Positions 17,065-25,629 of a DNA stretch of 64,000 bases are shown here, piece after piece. A program made the position numbers and the translations under genes. Under the pieces are notes generated by a model. That model did no database searches. It saw only the letters and a list, made by a program, of their open reading frames with translations, and had not been told where the DNA came from. Origin of the DNA: Ruminococcus albus AD2013 (GTDB lineage: Bacteria > Bacillota > Clostridia > Oscillospirales > Ruminococcaceae); the NCBI RefSeq assembly GCF_000526775.1, contig NZ_JAGS01000001.1, forward strand, positions 1,364,001 to 1,428,000. Reading direction: 5' to 3'. Numbering within the stretch: the first letter of the stretch is position 1; each line of letters opens with the position of its first letter.

Positions 17065-18681
17065 ATGGAGATCAATAACCCAATAAACGGACAGGATAAT
17101 GTCCCACAGTCTGATGTAAAGACAATGCCGATGCCTTTCGGAGAATATCCCTCAGTCATTCAAAAGGAACAGATAGTTTTCACAAAAGCCGAGAAGATCC
17201 TTTCTATAACAGCATTTATCATCGCCTATGGAGTTGTGCAGTTTGCGATTTTAAACACCTCAGGCTTTTTCACAACAGGAGTATTTTTGCTTTTATTCGC
17301 TGTGGTGATAGGATATCTGAAAAAGACCGGTCACAAATTCATGACTTCACACAAGATCTTGGCAGCTGAGATAATAGCTTTTTCCACAGTTTTTTCACTG
17401 ACAGCAAACGACTTCATCAAAACGCTCGATATGATATTCCTTCTGCCCGCCGGTGCGTATCTGGTATATGGCGTGTGCGCTGAAAAAGATCTTTTCGGCA
17501 AATTCTCAATATTCGAGCTTCTGAAATGTTCGATAGAGAACCCGATATCCCATTCGGGAAAAGAATTCTCAGCCGTCGGAAGTACGGTAAACGTAAAAGA
17601 ATCGGGCGCAAAGATCAAGGCTGTCATAGGCGGACTTATTCTTGCTATCCCGCTTACCTTGATCGTAGGCGGACTGCTGATGTCCGCTGACAAAGGGGTA
17701 GAATCAATACTCACGAACCTTTCTGGATTTGTAAATTTCTCCAATATTATACCAGCTATCTGTAAGATCATTCCTGCAGCTCCGATTGCCGGGTATTTAT
17801 TCGGACTGTTGTATTCACATACCCACCCCGAAAAGACAAAAGCACTCAACGAGGAAAACTGCACATCTTTTATCAGTAAGCTTCGTTTTATATCTAACAC
17901 TGCAGTGTACATTTCGGTAACGCCAATATGCTTGCTTTACGTGCTTTTCTTCATTTCACAGGCGAATTATTTTCTGTCAGCTTTTTCAAACAGACTTCCT
18001 GCTGATTACAGCTATGCAGAGTACGCAAGGCGCGGATTCTTTGAGCTTTTCGCAATAGAGCTTATAAATGCAGGCGTTATATTTGCAATCAACTTTTTCT
18101 CTAAAAAATCAGGTGAAGAAAAGCCCCGCGCACTTAGATTTTACACTGTGATGATATCGTTTTTCACCCTGCTTATCACAGCAACAGCAATCAGTAAAAT
18201 GGTGCTTTATATCCAGAATTACGGGCTGACCCAACTTCGCGTCTACACCACATGGTTCATGGTTCTGACTGCAATGATATTCGTGTACGTGATAATCAGG
18301 CAGTTCAAGACTGATTTTCGTTTCATGCGTGCAGCCGCTTTGACATTCACGCTGATGTTCGCACTGCTGTGCTTCTCTCGCCCTGATGCGATAATAGCGA
18401 GATACAACATGGAATATTGCTCAGAGCAGCTTACTTTTAGCGATATCAAGGAGATGTGTGACCTTTCATCTGATGCTTCAGCTGTTGTAACCGAAGATCA
18501 GTACAAGGAGCTCATCAACAGCAAATACATGAATGACGACTCTTCCAGGGATCTTTACATCAACAAAGAGATCAATGGCGATGAATATATATGCAACCGC
18601 GCAGGCAGAAAGCTGGATAAATCAGTATATAACTATTTCAATTTTTCAGCATTAAAGCTTAATGAGCAGATATCGAAATGA
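17065..18681 (+). CDS. DUF4173/DUF4153 multi-pass membrane protein, 538 aa
   Basis: After a soluble N-terminal 45 residues there are about 11-12 transmembrane segments. The stretch SYAEYARRGFFELFAIELIN is characteristic of DUF4173 proteins. A C-terminal soluble tail of about 90 residues follows the last segment. The function of the family is unknown. It starts 97 bp after the XRE gene with its own GGGAGG site, and probably belongs to the same unit. Confidence 0.82.
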   Translation: MEINNPINGQDNVPQSDVKTMPMPFGEYPSVIQKEQIVFTKAEKILSITAFIIAYGVVQFAILNTSGFFTTGVFLLLFAVVIGYLKKTGHKFMTSHKILAAEIIAFSTVFSLTANDFIKTLDMIFLLPAGAYLVYGVCAEKDLFGKFSIFELLKCSIENPISHSGKEFSAVGSTVNVKESGAKIKAVIGGLILAIPLTLIVGGLLMSADKGVESILTNLSGFVNFSNIIPAICKIIPAAPIAGYLFGLLYSHTHPEKTKALNEENCTSFISKLRFISNTAVYISVTPICLLYVLFFISQANYFLSAFSNRLPADYSYAEYARRGFFELFAIELINAGVIFAINFFSKKSGEEKPRALRFYTVMISFFTLLITATAISKMVLYIQNYGLTQLRVYTTWFMVLTAMIFVYVIIRQFKTDFRFMRAAALTFTLMFALLCFSRPDAIIARYNMEYCSEQLTFSDIKEMCDLSSDASAVVTEDQYKELINSKYMNDDSSRDLYINKEINGDEYICNRAGRKLDKSVYNYFNFSALKLNEQISK

Positions 18682-18859
18682 GCATGATATTTACCTTTTA
18701 TCAGATAGCTTTCATGATAATCATACCGACATTGTTATTATTCTGAAAAAAGCTTGGAATTGTCCGTAATCTAATCGCAGCAAAAATATGACAATAATTC
18801 CACCGATCCACAACAAAGAAAAAAACGGCGCGTTTCACACTTACATTCATGATCATACA

Positions 18860-18894
18860 TCAAAAAATGCGGAGGATAAAATTTCCTCCGCATT
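18860..18894 (-). terminator. Terminator of the 18941-19789 lipoprotein gene
   Basis: Minus-strand 11-bp stem AATGCGGAGGA/TCCTCCGCATT followed by TTTTT. Confidence 0.9.
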
Positions 18895-18940
18895 ATATTT
18901 TTATGATAAAATCACTGCTTTATCAAAAACATCGTATAGA

Positions 18941-19789
18941 TCATTCAGCGATCTCTTCAGAAACAGTGTCATCAGCAACAGAATAATCTTCAACTGCAGC
19001 ATCAGCATCATTTCCATCTACCCAGCCTTCCAAACTGGGAAGTTCGATAGCAACTTCCTCAAAAGAGAATTCTGTGAAAATAGTGGTCTGGAACATTTCA
19101 TGTGTGGAGTACTCGATCTTATCGGGGCGAGTGCTATCATCATTATAGTAGTACTTGAAAACAGTAGCATTTCCGTCCTCTTCACTTGTAGCAACAAGTC
19201 CAGTGAACATATCGGGACCATAATACTTTTCACAAATCATGCCGTCATCAGTTGTTTCGCTGCTTACAAATACATAGTCAGATTCGATACCCATAGTGTA
19301 CATACCGGGCTCGACATTCAGATACATAGGATCGGGATTTTCATTCTTATAATACGTCTTAAGATTGTGGTTCAGAGTATACATAACACCGTCGATAACG
19401 AAAATCTCATAATGCTCTTCTTCGTTCTTTTCGCCCTCTTTTTCGTTCTTTTCGCCCTCTTTTTCGTTCATTCCGCCCTCTTTCATGTCGATATGATAGT
19501 TGTCACCATTCATCTCAACAGTGGTAGTTGAATCCTCATACATATCAGAAGTATTTACCATAGTAAGCTTGAACTTCTTATCGTTGAGGGAATCATAGAA
19601 AGCCTTTGTACGGGTATGCTCAGCAGGATCCTCTTCCTTTCCGGAGGTCTCATCTTCGGTAGTAACTGCTGAATCGCCGGACTTGGAAGCCTTGCTGTCC
19701 TTATCGGAATCCTTATCCTTTTTACCACATGAAGCGAAGATAGCGCAGGACATAGTAAGTGCGCATAAAATTGCTATATACTTTTTCAT
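18941..19789 (-). CDS. Lipoprotein with Lys/Glu repeat, 282 aa
   Basis: A signal peptide with lipobox IFASC (Cys20) is followed by a charged Ser/Lys/Asp linker and a beta-rich domain. In the middle is a short repeat, EGGMNEKEGEKNEKEGEKNE, encoded by 18-bp tandem units at about 19428-19487. The overall plan (lipobox, charged linker, KLTMVNTSD, DGVMYTLNHN) resembles the lipoprotein at 24199-25140, suggesting a paralogous family of surface lipoproteins. No enzymatic motif was found. Confidence 0.85.
   Translation of the reverse strand: MKKYIAILCALTMSCAIFASCGKKDKDSDKDSKASKSGDSAVTTEDETSGKEEDPAEHTRTKAFYDSLNDKKFKLTMVNTSDMYEDSTTTVEMNGDNYHIDMKEGGMNEKEGEKNEKEGEKNEEEHYEIFVIDGVMYTLNHNLKTYYKNENPDPMYLNVEPGMYTMGIESDYVFVSSETTDDGMICEKYYGPDMFTGLVATSEEDGNATVFKYYYNDDSTRPDKIEYSTHEMFQTTIFTEFSFEEVAIELPSLEGWVDGNDADAAVEDYSVADDTVSEEIAE
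19428..19487. repeat. 18-bp in-frame tandem repeat
   Basis: About three copies of TTCGTTCTTTTCGCCCTC with small changes; the last copy carries CATTCC. Copy changes would keep the reading frame. Confidence 0.85.
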
Positions 19790-19846
19790 TATACATTTCC
19801 TTTCTTGAATTAAAAATACAATTCTTGGATATAAAGATACAATAGC

Positions 19847-19875
19847 ATTGTACCACAGTCAAGCACACACGTCAA
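19847..19875 (-). promoter_or_regulatory. Promoter of the 18941-19789 lipoprotein gene
   Basis: Minus-strand TTGACG, 17-bp spacer, TACAAT, about 58 bp before the start. Confidence 0.65.
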
Positions 19876-19981
19876 TAGCACTTTTGACCAATTTTTATGT
19901 GTTTCTTAGCATTCAAAGTGGACATTTTCAAGCCAAATGACCATATTATAGGACTCATTTTATAAAAAATTTACGTATAAA

Positions 19982-20014
19982 AAGAACAAAACAGCCGAAA
20001 TAGCTCTCGGCTGT
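19982..20014 (-). terminator. Terminator after the transaldolase 3' region
   Basis: Minus-strand 8-bp stem ACAGCCGA/TCGGCTGT followed by TTTGTTCTTTTT. It lies 180 bp after the transaldolase stop, leaving room for the structured element at 20073-20142. Confidence 0.8.
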
Positions 20015-20072
20015 CTGTCAGAAGGAATATATAATATGAAATAAAAGGAGAATGGAAAGCATTTTTCATTGT

Positions 20073-20142
20073 TCGGGTTCCGCAGACAAGGCGTTCAGCG
20101 GGGTAGAACTGTCGCCTTGCCAGGGTGTACCGGAATACCCGA
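20073..20142. ncRNA. Unassigned structured element of about 70 nt
   Basis: The sequence folds as one long interrupted hairpin on either strand. The outer helix is TCGGGTTCCG (20073-20082) with CGGAATACCCGA (20131-20142). The inner helix is AAGGCG (20088-20093) with CGCCTT (20113-20118), closed by TTC/GAA. The internal loop is asymmetric. On the minus strand it lies in the 3' region of the transaldolase transcript, before a terminator. It is GC-rich against an AT-rich background. It resembles parts of a T-box (CAGGGTGTACCG) and of tRNA-Gly, but fits neither. The strand and function are unknown. Confidence 0.4.
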
Positions 20143-20193
20143 GATTAGAAAATAAGGTGGAAATTGGAGTATATTCATTCCATGATGAATGCT

Positions 20194-20841
20194 TTACTTA
20201 TTGGGAACAGTCTCCCAATCCTTAAGAAAACGCTCAATTCCGTTATCGGTCAGAGGATGCTTGATCATCTGTCTGATAACACCCATAGGAACAGTTGCGA
20301 TATCACAACCTGCTCTTGCAGCGTCAACAACGTGTATAGGATTTCTGATGGATGCGGCAATGATCTCAGTCTTGATGCCCTGTACCGAGAATATATCAGC
20401 TATCTCCTCGATAAGATCCATACCTGTCATGCCTATATCATCAAGTCTGCCCAGGAAAGGTGAAACGTAGGTAGCACCTGCGTTTGCAGCAAGTATAGCC
20501 TGTGCAGCGGAGAATATCAGTGTTACGTTTGTCTTTATGCCCATCTCTGTCAGTCTTTTGCAAGCTTTCAGACCTTCAGCGCACATAGGCAGCTTGATAA
20601 CGATATTCTTATGTATTTTGGAAAGAGGTATAGCCTCTTCTACCATCTTGTCAGCTTCAAGAGAGATGACCTCGGCGGAAATAGGACCGTCAACGATCTC
20701 TGTTATCTCCTTGACAACTTCTTCAAATACTCTTCCCTCTTTAGCAATAAGAGAAGGGTTAGTAGTAACGCCGCAAATAACACCAAGTGACTCTGCTTCT
20801 CTGATGTCATCAACGTTAGCGGTATCAACAAATAACTTCAT
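20194..20841 (-). CDS. tal: Transaldolase / fructose-6-phosphate aldolase family
   Basis: The 215-residue protein belongs to the short (TalC/MipB/FSA) subfamily. The motifs are FVDTANVDDIREAESLGV, GVTTNPSLIA, the Schiff-base lysine Lys83 in NIVIKLPM, and TYVSPFLGRLDDIGM. These enzymes either move a dihydroxyacetone unit between sugar phosphates in the pentose phosphate pathway or act as fructose-6-phosphate aldolases; sequence alone does not settle which. In an anaerobe without the oxidative branch, a transaldolase would serve ribose synthesis and pentose use. It is a single-gene unit. Confidence 0.92.
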   Translation of the reverse strand: MKLFVDTANVDDIREAESLGVICGVTTNPSLIAKEGRVFEEVVKEITEIVDGPISAEVISLEADKMVEEAIPLSKIHKNIVIKLPMCAEGLKACKRLTEMGIKTNVTLIFSAAQAILAANAGATYVSPFLGRLDDIGMTGMDLIEEIADIFSVQGIKTEIIAASIRNPIHVVDAARAGCDIATVPMGVIRQMIKHPLTDNGIERFLKDWETVPNK

Positions 20842-21178
20842 ATTAATTTCGTCCTTTCGGTTAATGAACTGTTTTATTTTCTGATATTATTATACAGCTG
20901 AACCAATGATAATTCTATTCATTTTTTGCTTATGTATAAATAATAATTGCGATTATTTTTTTATTGTTTAAAATCAACAATTAAACCATGATATATGAAG
21001 TTTTCGGCAAAAACGCAATATTTGAAAGTCCACCCGCAATAAATGATTAGTTAATTTATTCTGATAGAGGTTATAATAAAGGCGTTCAAATCAACAATTT
21101 TTGAACAAGGCAATTTATGCTGTATTATATTATAAAAGTATCATTTTGCTTATAATTTTGATATTGCGAGGTGTCACC
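20842..21178. other. AT-rich divergent intergenic region
   Basis: This holds the control regions of the transaldolase gene (minus) and the GH10 gene (plus). A TATAAT at 21072-21077 is a likely -10 box for GH10, but I see no good -35. Nothing else was recognised. Confidence 0.5.
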
Positions 21179-22360
21179 ATGAAAAAACAGCTTACTGTAT
21201 TTATATGTGCAGCAATGCTTCTGTGCAGCTGCGGAAAGAACACTGAGAACAACAATAAGTCGCAAAGCAAGCAGCAGAACTCTCAGGCACAGAGTAGTAG
21301 TACTGCATATGAATCGAAAACCGCAGAGCTGCCATCACTAAAAGAAATATACGCCGAAGATTTTTATGTAGGCACAGCGGTATCTCCTTATCAGCTTGCC
21401 GAGCCCGATTGTATATCATTAATAAAGGAACAGTTCAACAGTATGACCTGTGAAAACGAGATGAAGCCCGATTCCTTACTTGATAAGCAGACAACACTTT
21501 CTGATATTGAAAAATACCGCGAATGTCCTGCCGTGCATTTTGACAAATGCAAAGAACAGCTTGAATTTGCCAAAGAGAACGGCATAAAGATGCGAGGACA
21601 TACTCTCATATGGTACTCTCAGACACCCGAATGGCTATTTTATAAGGATTACGACACCTCCGGTGAACTTGCCGACAGAGAGCTTATGCTCAAGCGCATG
21701 GAAAACTATATCAAATCGGTGTTTGAATGGGCAGATTCAGAATACCCGGGACTATTCTATGCCTGGGACGTTGTCAATGAAGCCGCTGCAGATCAGGGAA
21801 AGGCAATGCGTGACTGTCTTTGGCTTCAGACGATAAGCGATGACTACATCGAGAAAGCTTTTGAGTACGCAAGAAAATACCAGCCCGCGGGTGTAAAACT
21901 ATATTATAACGACTACAACGCTTTCCAGATAAATAAACAGTTGGAGATAATCGATTTTCTCAGACCCGTTGCAGAAGCCGGGAATATCGACGGAGTCGGT
22001 ATGCAGTCCCATATCGGCACATGGTGTAATACCGAAAGCTACGGTGAAGCTCTCAGAAGATACAACACGGAACTTGGCGTTGAGATATCCATCACAGAAC
22101 TTGATATAAGCAAAGATAACTCAGAGGACTGGCAGAAAACTCAAGGTGATTACGCACAGAAATTCATGGAGAAAATACTTCAGCTAAAAAGCGATGGTGT
22201 TCCCATAACCAGCTTTACTGTCTGGGGCCTTAAGGATACAATGAGTTGGAAAAGCAATGAAAGCCCACTCTTTTTCGACGGTAAAATGAACGCAAAGCCT
22301 TCTTTTTACGGCCTGGTGGCAGCGAAAGATCCTGATGCAGCAGTTATAGAAGACAATTGA
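21179..22360 (+). CDS. GH10 endo-1,4-beta-xylanase lipoprotein
   Basis: The 393-residue product has a lipoprotein signal (MKKQLTVFICAAMLLCSC, Cys18), a Ser/Gln/Asn-rich linker (20-48) and a GH10 barrel (about 52-385). Catalytic residues are Glu201 in WDVVNEA (acid/base) and Glu307 in ITELDIS (nucleophile); the GHTLIWYSQTPEW segment is conserved. It cleaves beta-1,4-xylan and should stay tethered to the cell surface, so it probably works on soluble xylo-oligomers near the cell. The start at 21179 is chosen because the signal peptide begins there; the frame from 21101 would add a hydrophobic extension. It has no CBM, unlike the other hydrolases here. Confidence 0.94.
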   Translation: MKKQLTVFICAAMLLCSCGKNTENNNKSQSKQQNSQAQSSSTAYESKTAELPSLKEIYAEDFYVGTAVSPYQLAEPDCISLIKEQFNSMTCENEMKPDSLLDKQTTLSDIEKYRECPAVHFDKCKEQLEFAKENGIKMRGHTLIWYSQTPEWLFYKDYDTSGELADRELMLKRMENYIKSVFEWADSEYPGLFYAWDVVNEAAADQGKAMRDCLWLQTISDDYIEKAFEYARKYQPAGVKLYYNDYNAFQINKQLEIIDFLRPVAEAGNIDGVGMQSHIGTWCNTESYGEALRRYNTELGVEISITELDISKDNSEDWQKTQGDYAQKFMEKILQLKSDGVPITSFTVWGLKDTMSWKSNESPLFFDGKMNAKPSFYGLVAAKDPDAAVIEDN

Positions 22361-22562
22361 TGAAATTTCAAGTCTAAATATGATTTTCAGCGCATTGTGG
22401 GATGGTTGCTAAGTAATGCATATACAAATACCGCAAGGTATGGCACAGAATACTTCACGATATGCGCAAGAGAAAATCATGTACATATAAAAGGATGGGA
22501 CTTGGCTTTAAGGAGATATTTCTGAATTCGTATATGAAGAGCGTATTCTATGGCATCAAGCG

Positions 22563-22591
22563 TTGACAAATCTTATGAAATATGTTATGAT
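22563..22591 (+). promoter_or_regulatory. Promoter of rnpB
   Basis: TTGACA, 17-bp spacer, TATGAT; the predicted start is 7-8 bp downstream, at the 5' strand of RNase P helix P1. Confidence 0.85.
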
Positions 22592-22598
22592 AACATCT

Positions 22599-22943
22599 GT
22601 GAGCATACTATACGTCAGCGGAAGCGGCAACGCTTATGAGGAAAGTCCGGGCATCACAGAGCAGGATAGCTGATAACGTCAGCCGAGGGCGACCTCCGAG
22701 CCAGTGCAACAGAGATATACCGCCGCATAAATGCGGTAAGGGTGGAAAGGCGGGGTAAGAGCCCACCGGAGTGACAGAGATGTCACTGCCATGTAAACCT
22801 TATCCGATGCAACACCAATGGCGGCTGAAAGGTCAATGGCTGCTCGTCAGACCCGAAGCCGTAGGTGGCTTGAGCTGTGCGGCAACGTACAGCCTAGATA
22901 GATTGACGTACTCGACAAAACCCGGCTTACAGGTAAGCTCATG
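22599..22943 (+). ncRNA. rnpB: RNase P RNA, type A
   Basis: The conserved blocks of bacterial RNase P RNA are in order: GAGGAAAGTCCGGGC, AGGGTGGAAAGGCGGGGTAA, AGCCCACCG, CGTCAGACCCG, AGATAGATTGACG and GACAAAACCCGGCTTAC. Helix P1 forms from GTGAGC (22599-22604) and GCTCAT (22937-22942). The RNA is the catalytic part of RNase P and matures tRNA 5' ends. The ends are set by P1, the promoter and the terminator that follows. Confidence 0.96.
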
Positions 22944-22966
22944 CCCCGCTTCGGCGGGGCTTTTTT
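22943..22966 (+). terminator. Terminator of rnpB
   Basis: GCCCCGC, TTCG loop, GCGGGGC, then six T residues. Confidence 0.95.
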
Positions 22967-23016
22967 ATGTAATAATATATCCTGATGCTTAAATAGAGTG
23001 CCGAATAAACTTTTGA

Positions 23017-23045
23017 TTGACATTTCAATGGCGGTATGCTATGAT
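23017..23045 (+). promoter_or_regulatory. Promoter of the transglutaminase-like gene
   Basis: TTGACA, 17-bp spacer with extended -10 TGC, TATGAT; 53 bp before the start. Confidence 0.75.
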
Positions 23046-23097
23046 TAAAGCTATAATTGTCAGGATTTACTTTTAAGCATAAAAACAGGAGAAAAAT

Positions 23098-23964
23098 ATG
23101 GAACTTTATTTGCGTATACTTTTGGGCATAGCTGTTTGGTTCATTACATTTGTGAGCGGTATGAAAATCTACCAGATATATAAAAACAAAGCCAAAAAGC
23201 CTGTCCCCGATGAAGATAGGATAGATGTACTGAGAAAATACTCGGAATACGAAGAAATAGAAGTCAAAAACAAGCATTATCCTGAAATGGAATTAAACCA
23301 TCCCGTACCCGAAATACTGCACAAATATGATTATTCTTCTTATTGCAATAGAAATGGGGATGAGATCGTATTTTCAATGCTGGATTTTGTTTGTGATCAT
23401 TTCAAGCATTATAGTCATGGTGTACTACCTAGTAACCCAAGTCTTGTGAGTGTTGTTAGAAGCTGTGAAGAAAATGAACAAAAAACCAATTGCAGAGGAT
23501 TATCACTGATCCTCTCAGAGCTTCTGCGAATAAATGGTATCAGAGCCAGACACGTAACTTGTAAACCATATGAAGAGCCGTTTCGGGATTGCCATGTTGT
23601 AGTAGATTGTCTGATGCCCTCAGGTTCAAGAATAATGCTTGACCCTACATATCGGCTTTACTTTACAGATGGTAACGGAGAATATGTTTCATTGCGGCAG
23701 CTTCGAGAAGCAATTATCGCAGGTAAAACACTTCACCCGAATAAAACCGCTTCATATAACGGAACCGGATTTAACTATGATGAATACATAGAATATATGT
23801 CGAAAAATCTTCTGAGATTAAATACAAATTATCGCTTGAACGATACAGACTCTATTTCCTCCCAGATCGAACTTATCCCAAAAGGATACAGCACTAAGGG
23901 TTATTCAAGAAAAGTGCAATACACTACATCACCGGAATATTTCTGGAACATAGGTGAGAATTAA
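23098..23964 (+). CDS. Membrane-anchored transglutaminase-like protein, 288 aa
   Basis: One N-terminal membrane segment (about residues 5-24) is followed by a soluble domain with the Cys-His-Asp order of the transglutaminase-like superfamily: Cys in TNCRGLSLILSELLRINGI, His in DCHVVVDC and Asp in LDPTYR. Such domains include peptidases and amidases as well as true transglutaminases, so the reaction is unknown. With a short N-terminal tail the domain could be outside the cell, but the topology is not certain. AGGAG lies before the start. It is a single-gene unit. Confidence 0.8.
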   Translation: MELYLRILLGIAVWFITFVSGMKIYQIYKNKAKKPVPDEDRIDVLRKYSEYEEIEVKNKHYPEMELNHPVPEILHKYDYSSYCNRNGDEIVFSMLDFVCDHFKHYSHGVLPSNPSLVSVVRSCEENEQKTNCRGLSLILSELLRINGIRARHVTCKPYEEPFRDCHVVVDCLMPSGSRIMLDPTYRLYFTDGNGEYVSLRQLREAIIAGKTLHPNKTASYNGTGFNYDEYIEYMSKNLLRLNTNYRLNDTDSISSQIELIPKGYSTKGYSRKVQYTTSPEYFWNIGEN

Positions 23965-24118
23965 TTAGTTGAATATACACAATGCCCCGAAACATTCTGA
24001 AATGCTTCGGGGCAAAGCTTATGTATGTGTATCAGAGCTTTACCCCCTTCGCTGTTTTGCGGGGCAAAAAATTGTCCTTTTAACTAAATTTGGCAAGGGT
24101 TTAACGCTAAAATTTCAC

Positions 24119-24147
24119 TTGACATAAAGAGTGACGGGGTGTATAAT
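24119..24147 (+). promoter_or_regulatory. Promoter of the lipoprotein/CBS genes
   Basis: TTGACA, 17-bp spacer, TATAAT; 52 bp before the start. Confidence 0.85.
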
Positions 24148-24198
24148 TAATATGTGCATCTGTGGGAACAATCCATTTGACGCGAAAGGAAATGAACA

Positions 24199-25140
24199 AT
24201 GAAGATTTATAAGCTCGCCGCTGTGCTGACAGCTGCAATGATGGCATTCTCATGTACAGCTTGCAGTCAGAAAAATAGCAAGAAAAGCAAGTCGGCGAAA
24301 AAACATAAAACAAGCAGTTTCGTTACTGATGAGAGCACAGCGGACGAAATAGTCACCGACGGTGAGACTGATTCTGTCACAGCGCAGAACGGTGTACATA
24401 TCAAACAGGCATATGACCTGCTGAAGAGCGATCAATATCGCATAAAACTTACTTATACCGATGCTTCCGGAAATGAGACCGAGATCACAAGACTCAAAGA
24501 CGGTGATAACTATTACGAGCTCCAGACCAATGAGATCGGGACAAGCGGTTTTATAACAGTTGACGGAACATCTTATGATTTCGACAATGTGTGCGGCATT
24601 TACCGCAAAAAGAATTCGATCATACCAATAAGTGTTATCGAAACCGTTGTGGAGCAGGATCTTCCCGCTACCGACACACACATAAATGCCGAAGACGCAA
24701 AAATCTATGATGTTGAAGAATACACATATACAGGCGGTTCTTACATAACCGTTATGGATTTTTACTTTGATAAAGAAACAGGGCTTCCCGCCAAGTACAC
24801 TACTACATATATGGTCGAAGCTGTAAACGGAGACGAAGGCATGACCGAGACCAGGACTATCAAGGAGATATCCTACGGTTCTGAAGATGAACTGCTGACC
24901 ACCGACGGCCAGACCAAAAACATTGACAGATCTGTGTTTGATTTGTCGTTCTTATCAGGTCTTGTTGATTTCGGCGTTATGACCCCCGAACAAAAGCTTG
25001 GATATTGCCAGGCGATATTTGTCACCAGCGGCGTAAGCGCTGAAGAACTTACTTCTGCCGCAATGAATGATGAAAAATTGAAAAATATATCCTATGAGGA
25101 ACTGACTTCGCTGGTATACACCTACGGAGACAAAATCTGA
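24199..25140 (+). CDS. Surface lipoprotein, 313 aa
   Basis: A signal peptide with a lipobox (CTAC, Cys22), a Lys/Ser-rich linker (24-48) and a beta-rich domain (YRIKLTYTDASGNETE, DGTSYDFDN, MDFYFDKETGLPAKY). The latter pattern, a substrate-binding shell of antiparallel strands, recalls LolA/LppX-type lipoproteins in general form, but I cannot confirm the family. The last 60 residues are a separate helical piece. It shares its layout with the lipoprotein at 18941-19789. The CBS gene follows 16 bp downstream. Confidence 0.82.
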   Translation: MKIYKLAAVLTAAMMAFSCTACSQKNSKKSKSAKKHKTSSFVTDESTADEIVTDGETDSVTAQNGVHIKQAYDLLKSDQYRIKLTYTDASGNETEITRLKDGDNYYELQTNEIGTSGFITVDGTSYDFDNVCGIYRKKNSIIPISVIETVVEQDLPATDTHINAEDAKIYDVEEYTYTGGSYITVMDFYFDKETGLPAKYTTTYMVEAVNGDEGMTETRTIKEISYGSEDELLTTDGQTKNIDRSVFDLSFLSGLVDFGVMTPEQKLGYCQAIFVTSGVSAEELTSAAMNDEKLKNISYEELTSLVYTYGDKI

Positions 25141-25156
25141 GAGGGATCCCGATATA

Positions 25157-25594
25157 ATGAACATCTTGAAATTATTGCACCCTAAGGCGTGCATAGAATA
25201 TCTTTACAATGACTGCACTGCAAGACAGACCCTTGAAAAAATGAAGAACCACGGTTATTCCGCCGTTCCTGTTATCGACAGAGAGGGCAGGTTCGTAAAA
25301 ACAGTGTCCGAGGGCGATTTTCTGCGTTTCATGGTAGAAAAAGGTATGTATGATATCCGTGAGATGGAAAGCTTTCCGCTTGAAAAAATACCCCCGAAGA
25401 TACAAATGCAAACCGTGAACGTGTCTTCGACTGTGGAAGATCTGATACTTCTGAGCATGGATCAGAACTTTGTTCCTGTCATCGATGACAGAGGCATATT
25501 TATCGGTATCGTCACAAGAAAGGATATACTGGATTATTGCTACAAGACGATCATGCATCAGGACAGCAGTGAAACTACGACCGAAAAGGTTTAA
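25157..25594 (+). CDS. Stand-alone CBS-pair protein, 145 aa
   Basis: Two CBS motifs (about residues 10-65 and 75-130) with the typical GYSAVPVIDREGRFVKTVSE and QNFVPVIDDRGIFIGIVTRK. CBS pairs bind adenosine nucleotides and act as energy sensors. No effector domain is attached, so it must work through a partner. It lies between a lipoprotein and a D,D-carboxypeptidase (35-bp gap) and is probably transcribed with both. Confidence 0.92.
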   Translation: MNILKLLHPKACIEYLYNDCTARQTLEKMKNHGYSAVPVIDREGRFVKTVSEGDFLRFMVEKGMYDIREMESFPLEKIPPKIQMQTVNVSSTVEDLILLSMDQNFVPVIDDRGIFIGIVTRKDILDYCYKTIMHQDSSETTTEKV

Positions 25595-25629
25595 AATAAC
25601 AGAATTACTGAAAGGAATGGTAAGGAGAA

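Noticed and set aside
18788..19531. A 247-codon plus-strand frame
   Set aside because: It runs across a terminator and antisense to a clear lipoprotein gene.
20080..20142. tRNA-Gly or T-box riboswitch
   Set aside because: A D-arm-like and anticodon-like stretch and an AGGGTG-ACCG word occur, but the T arm is missing, the acceptor pairing is wrong, and no plus-strand aminoacyl-tRNA or amino acid gene follows.
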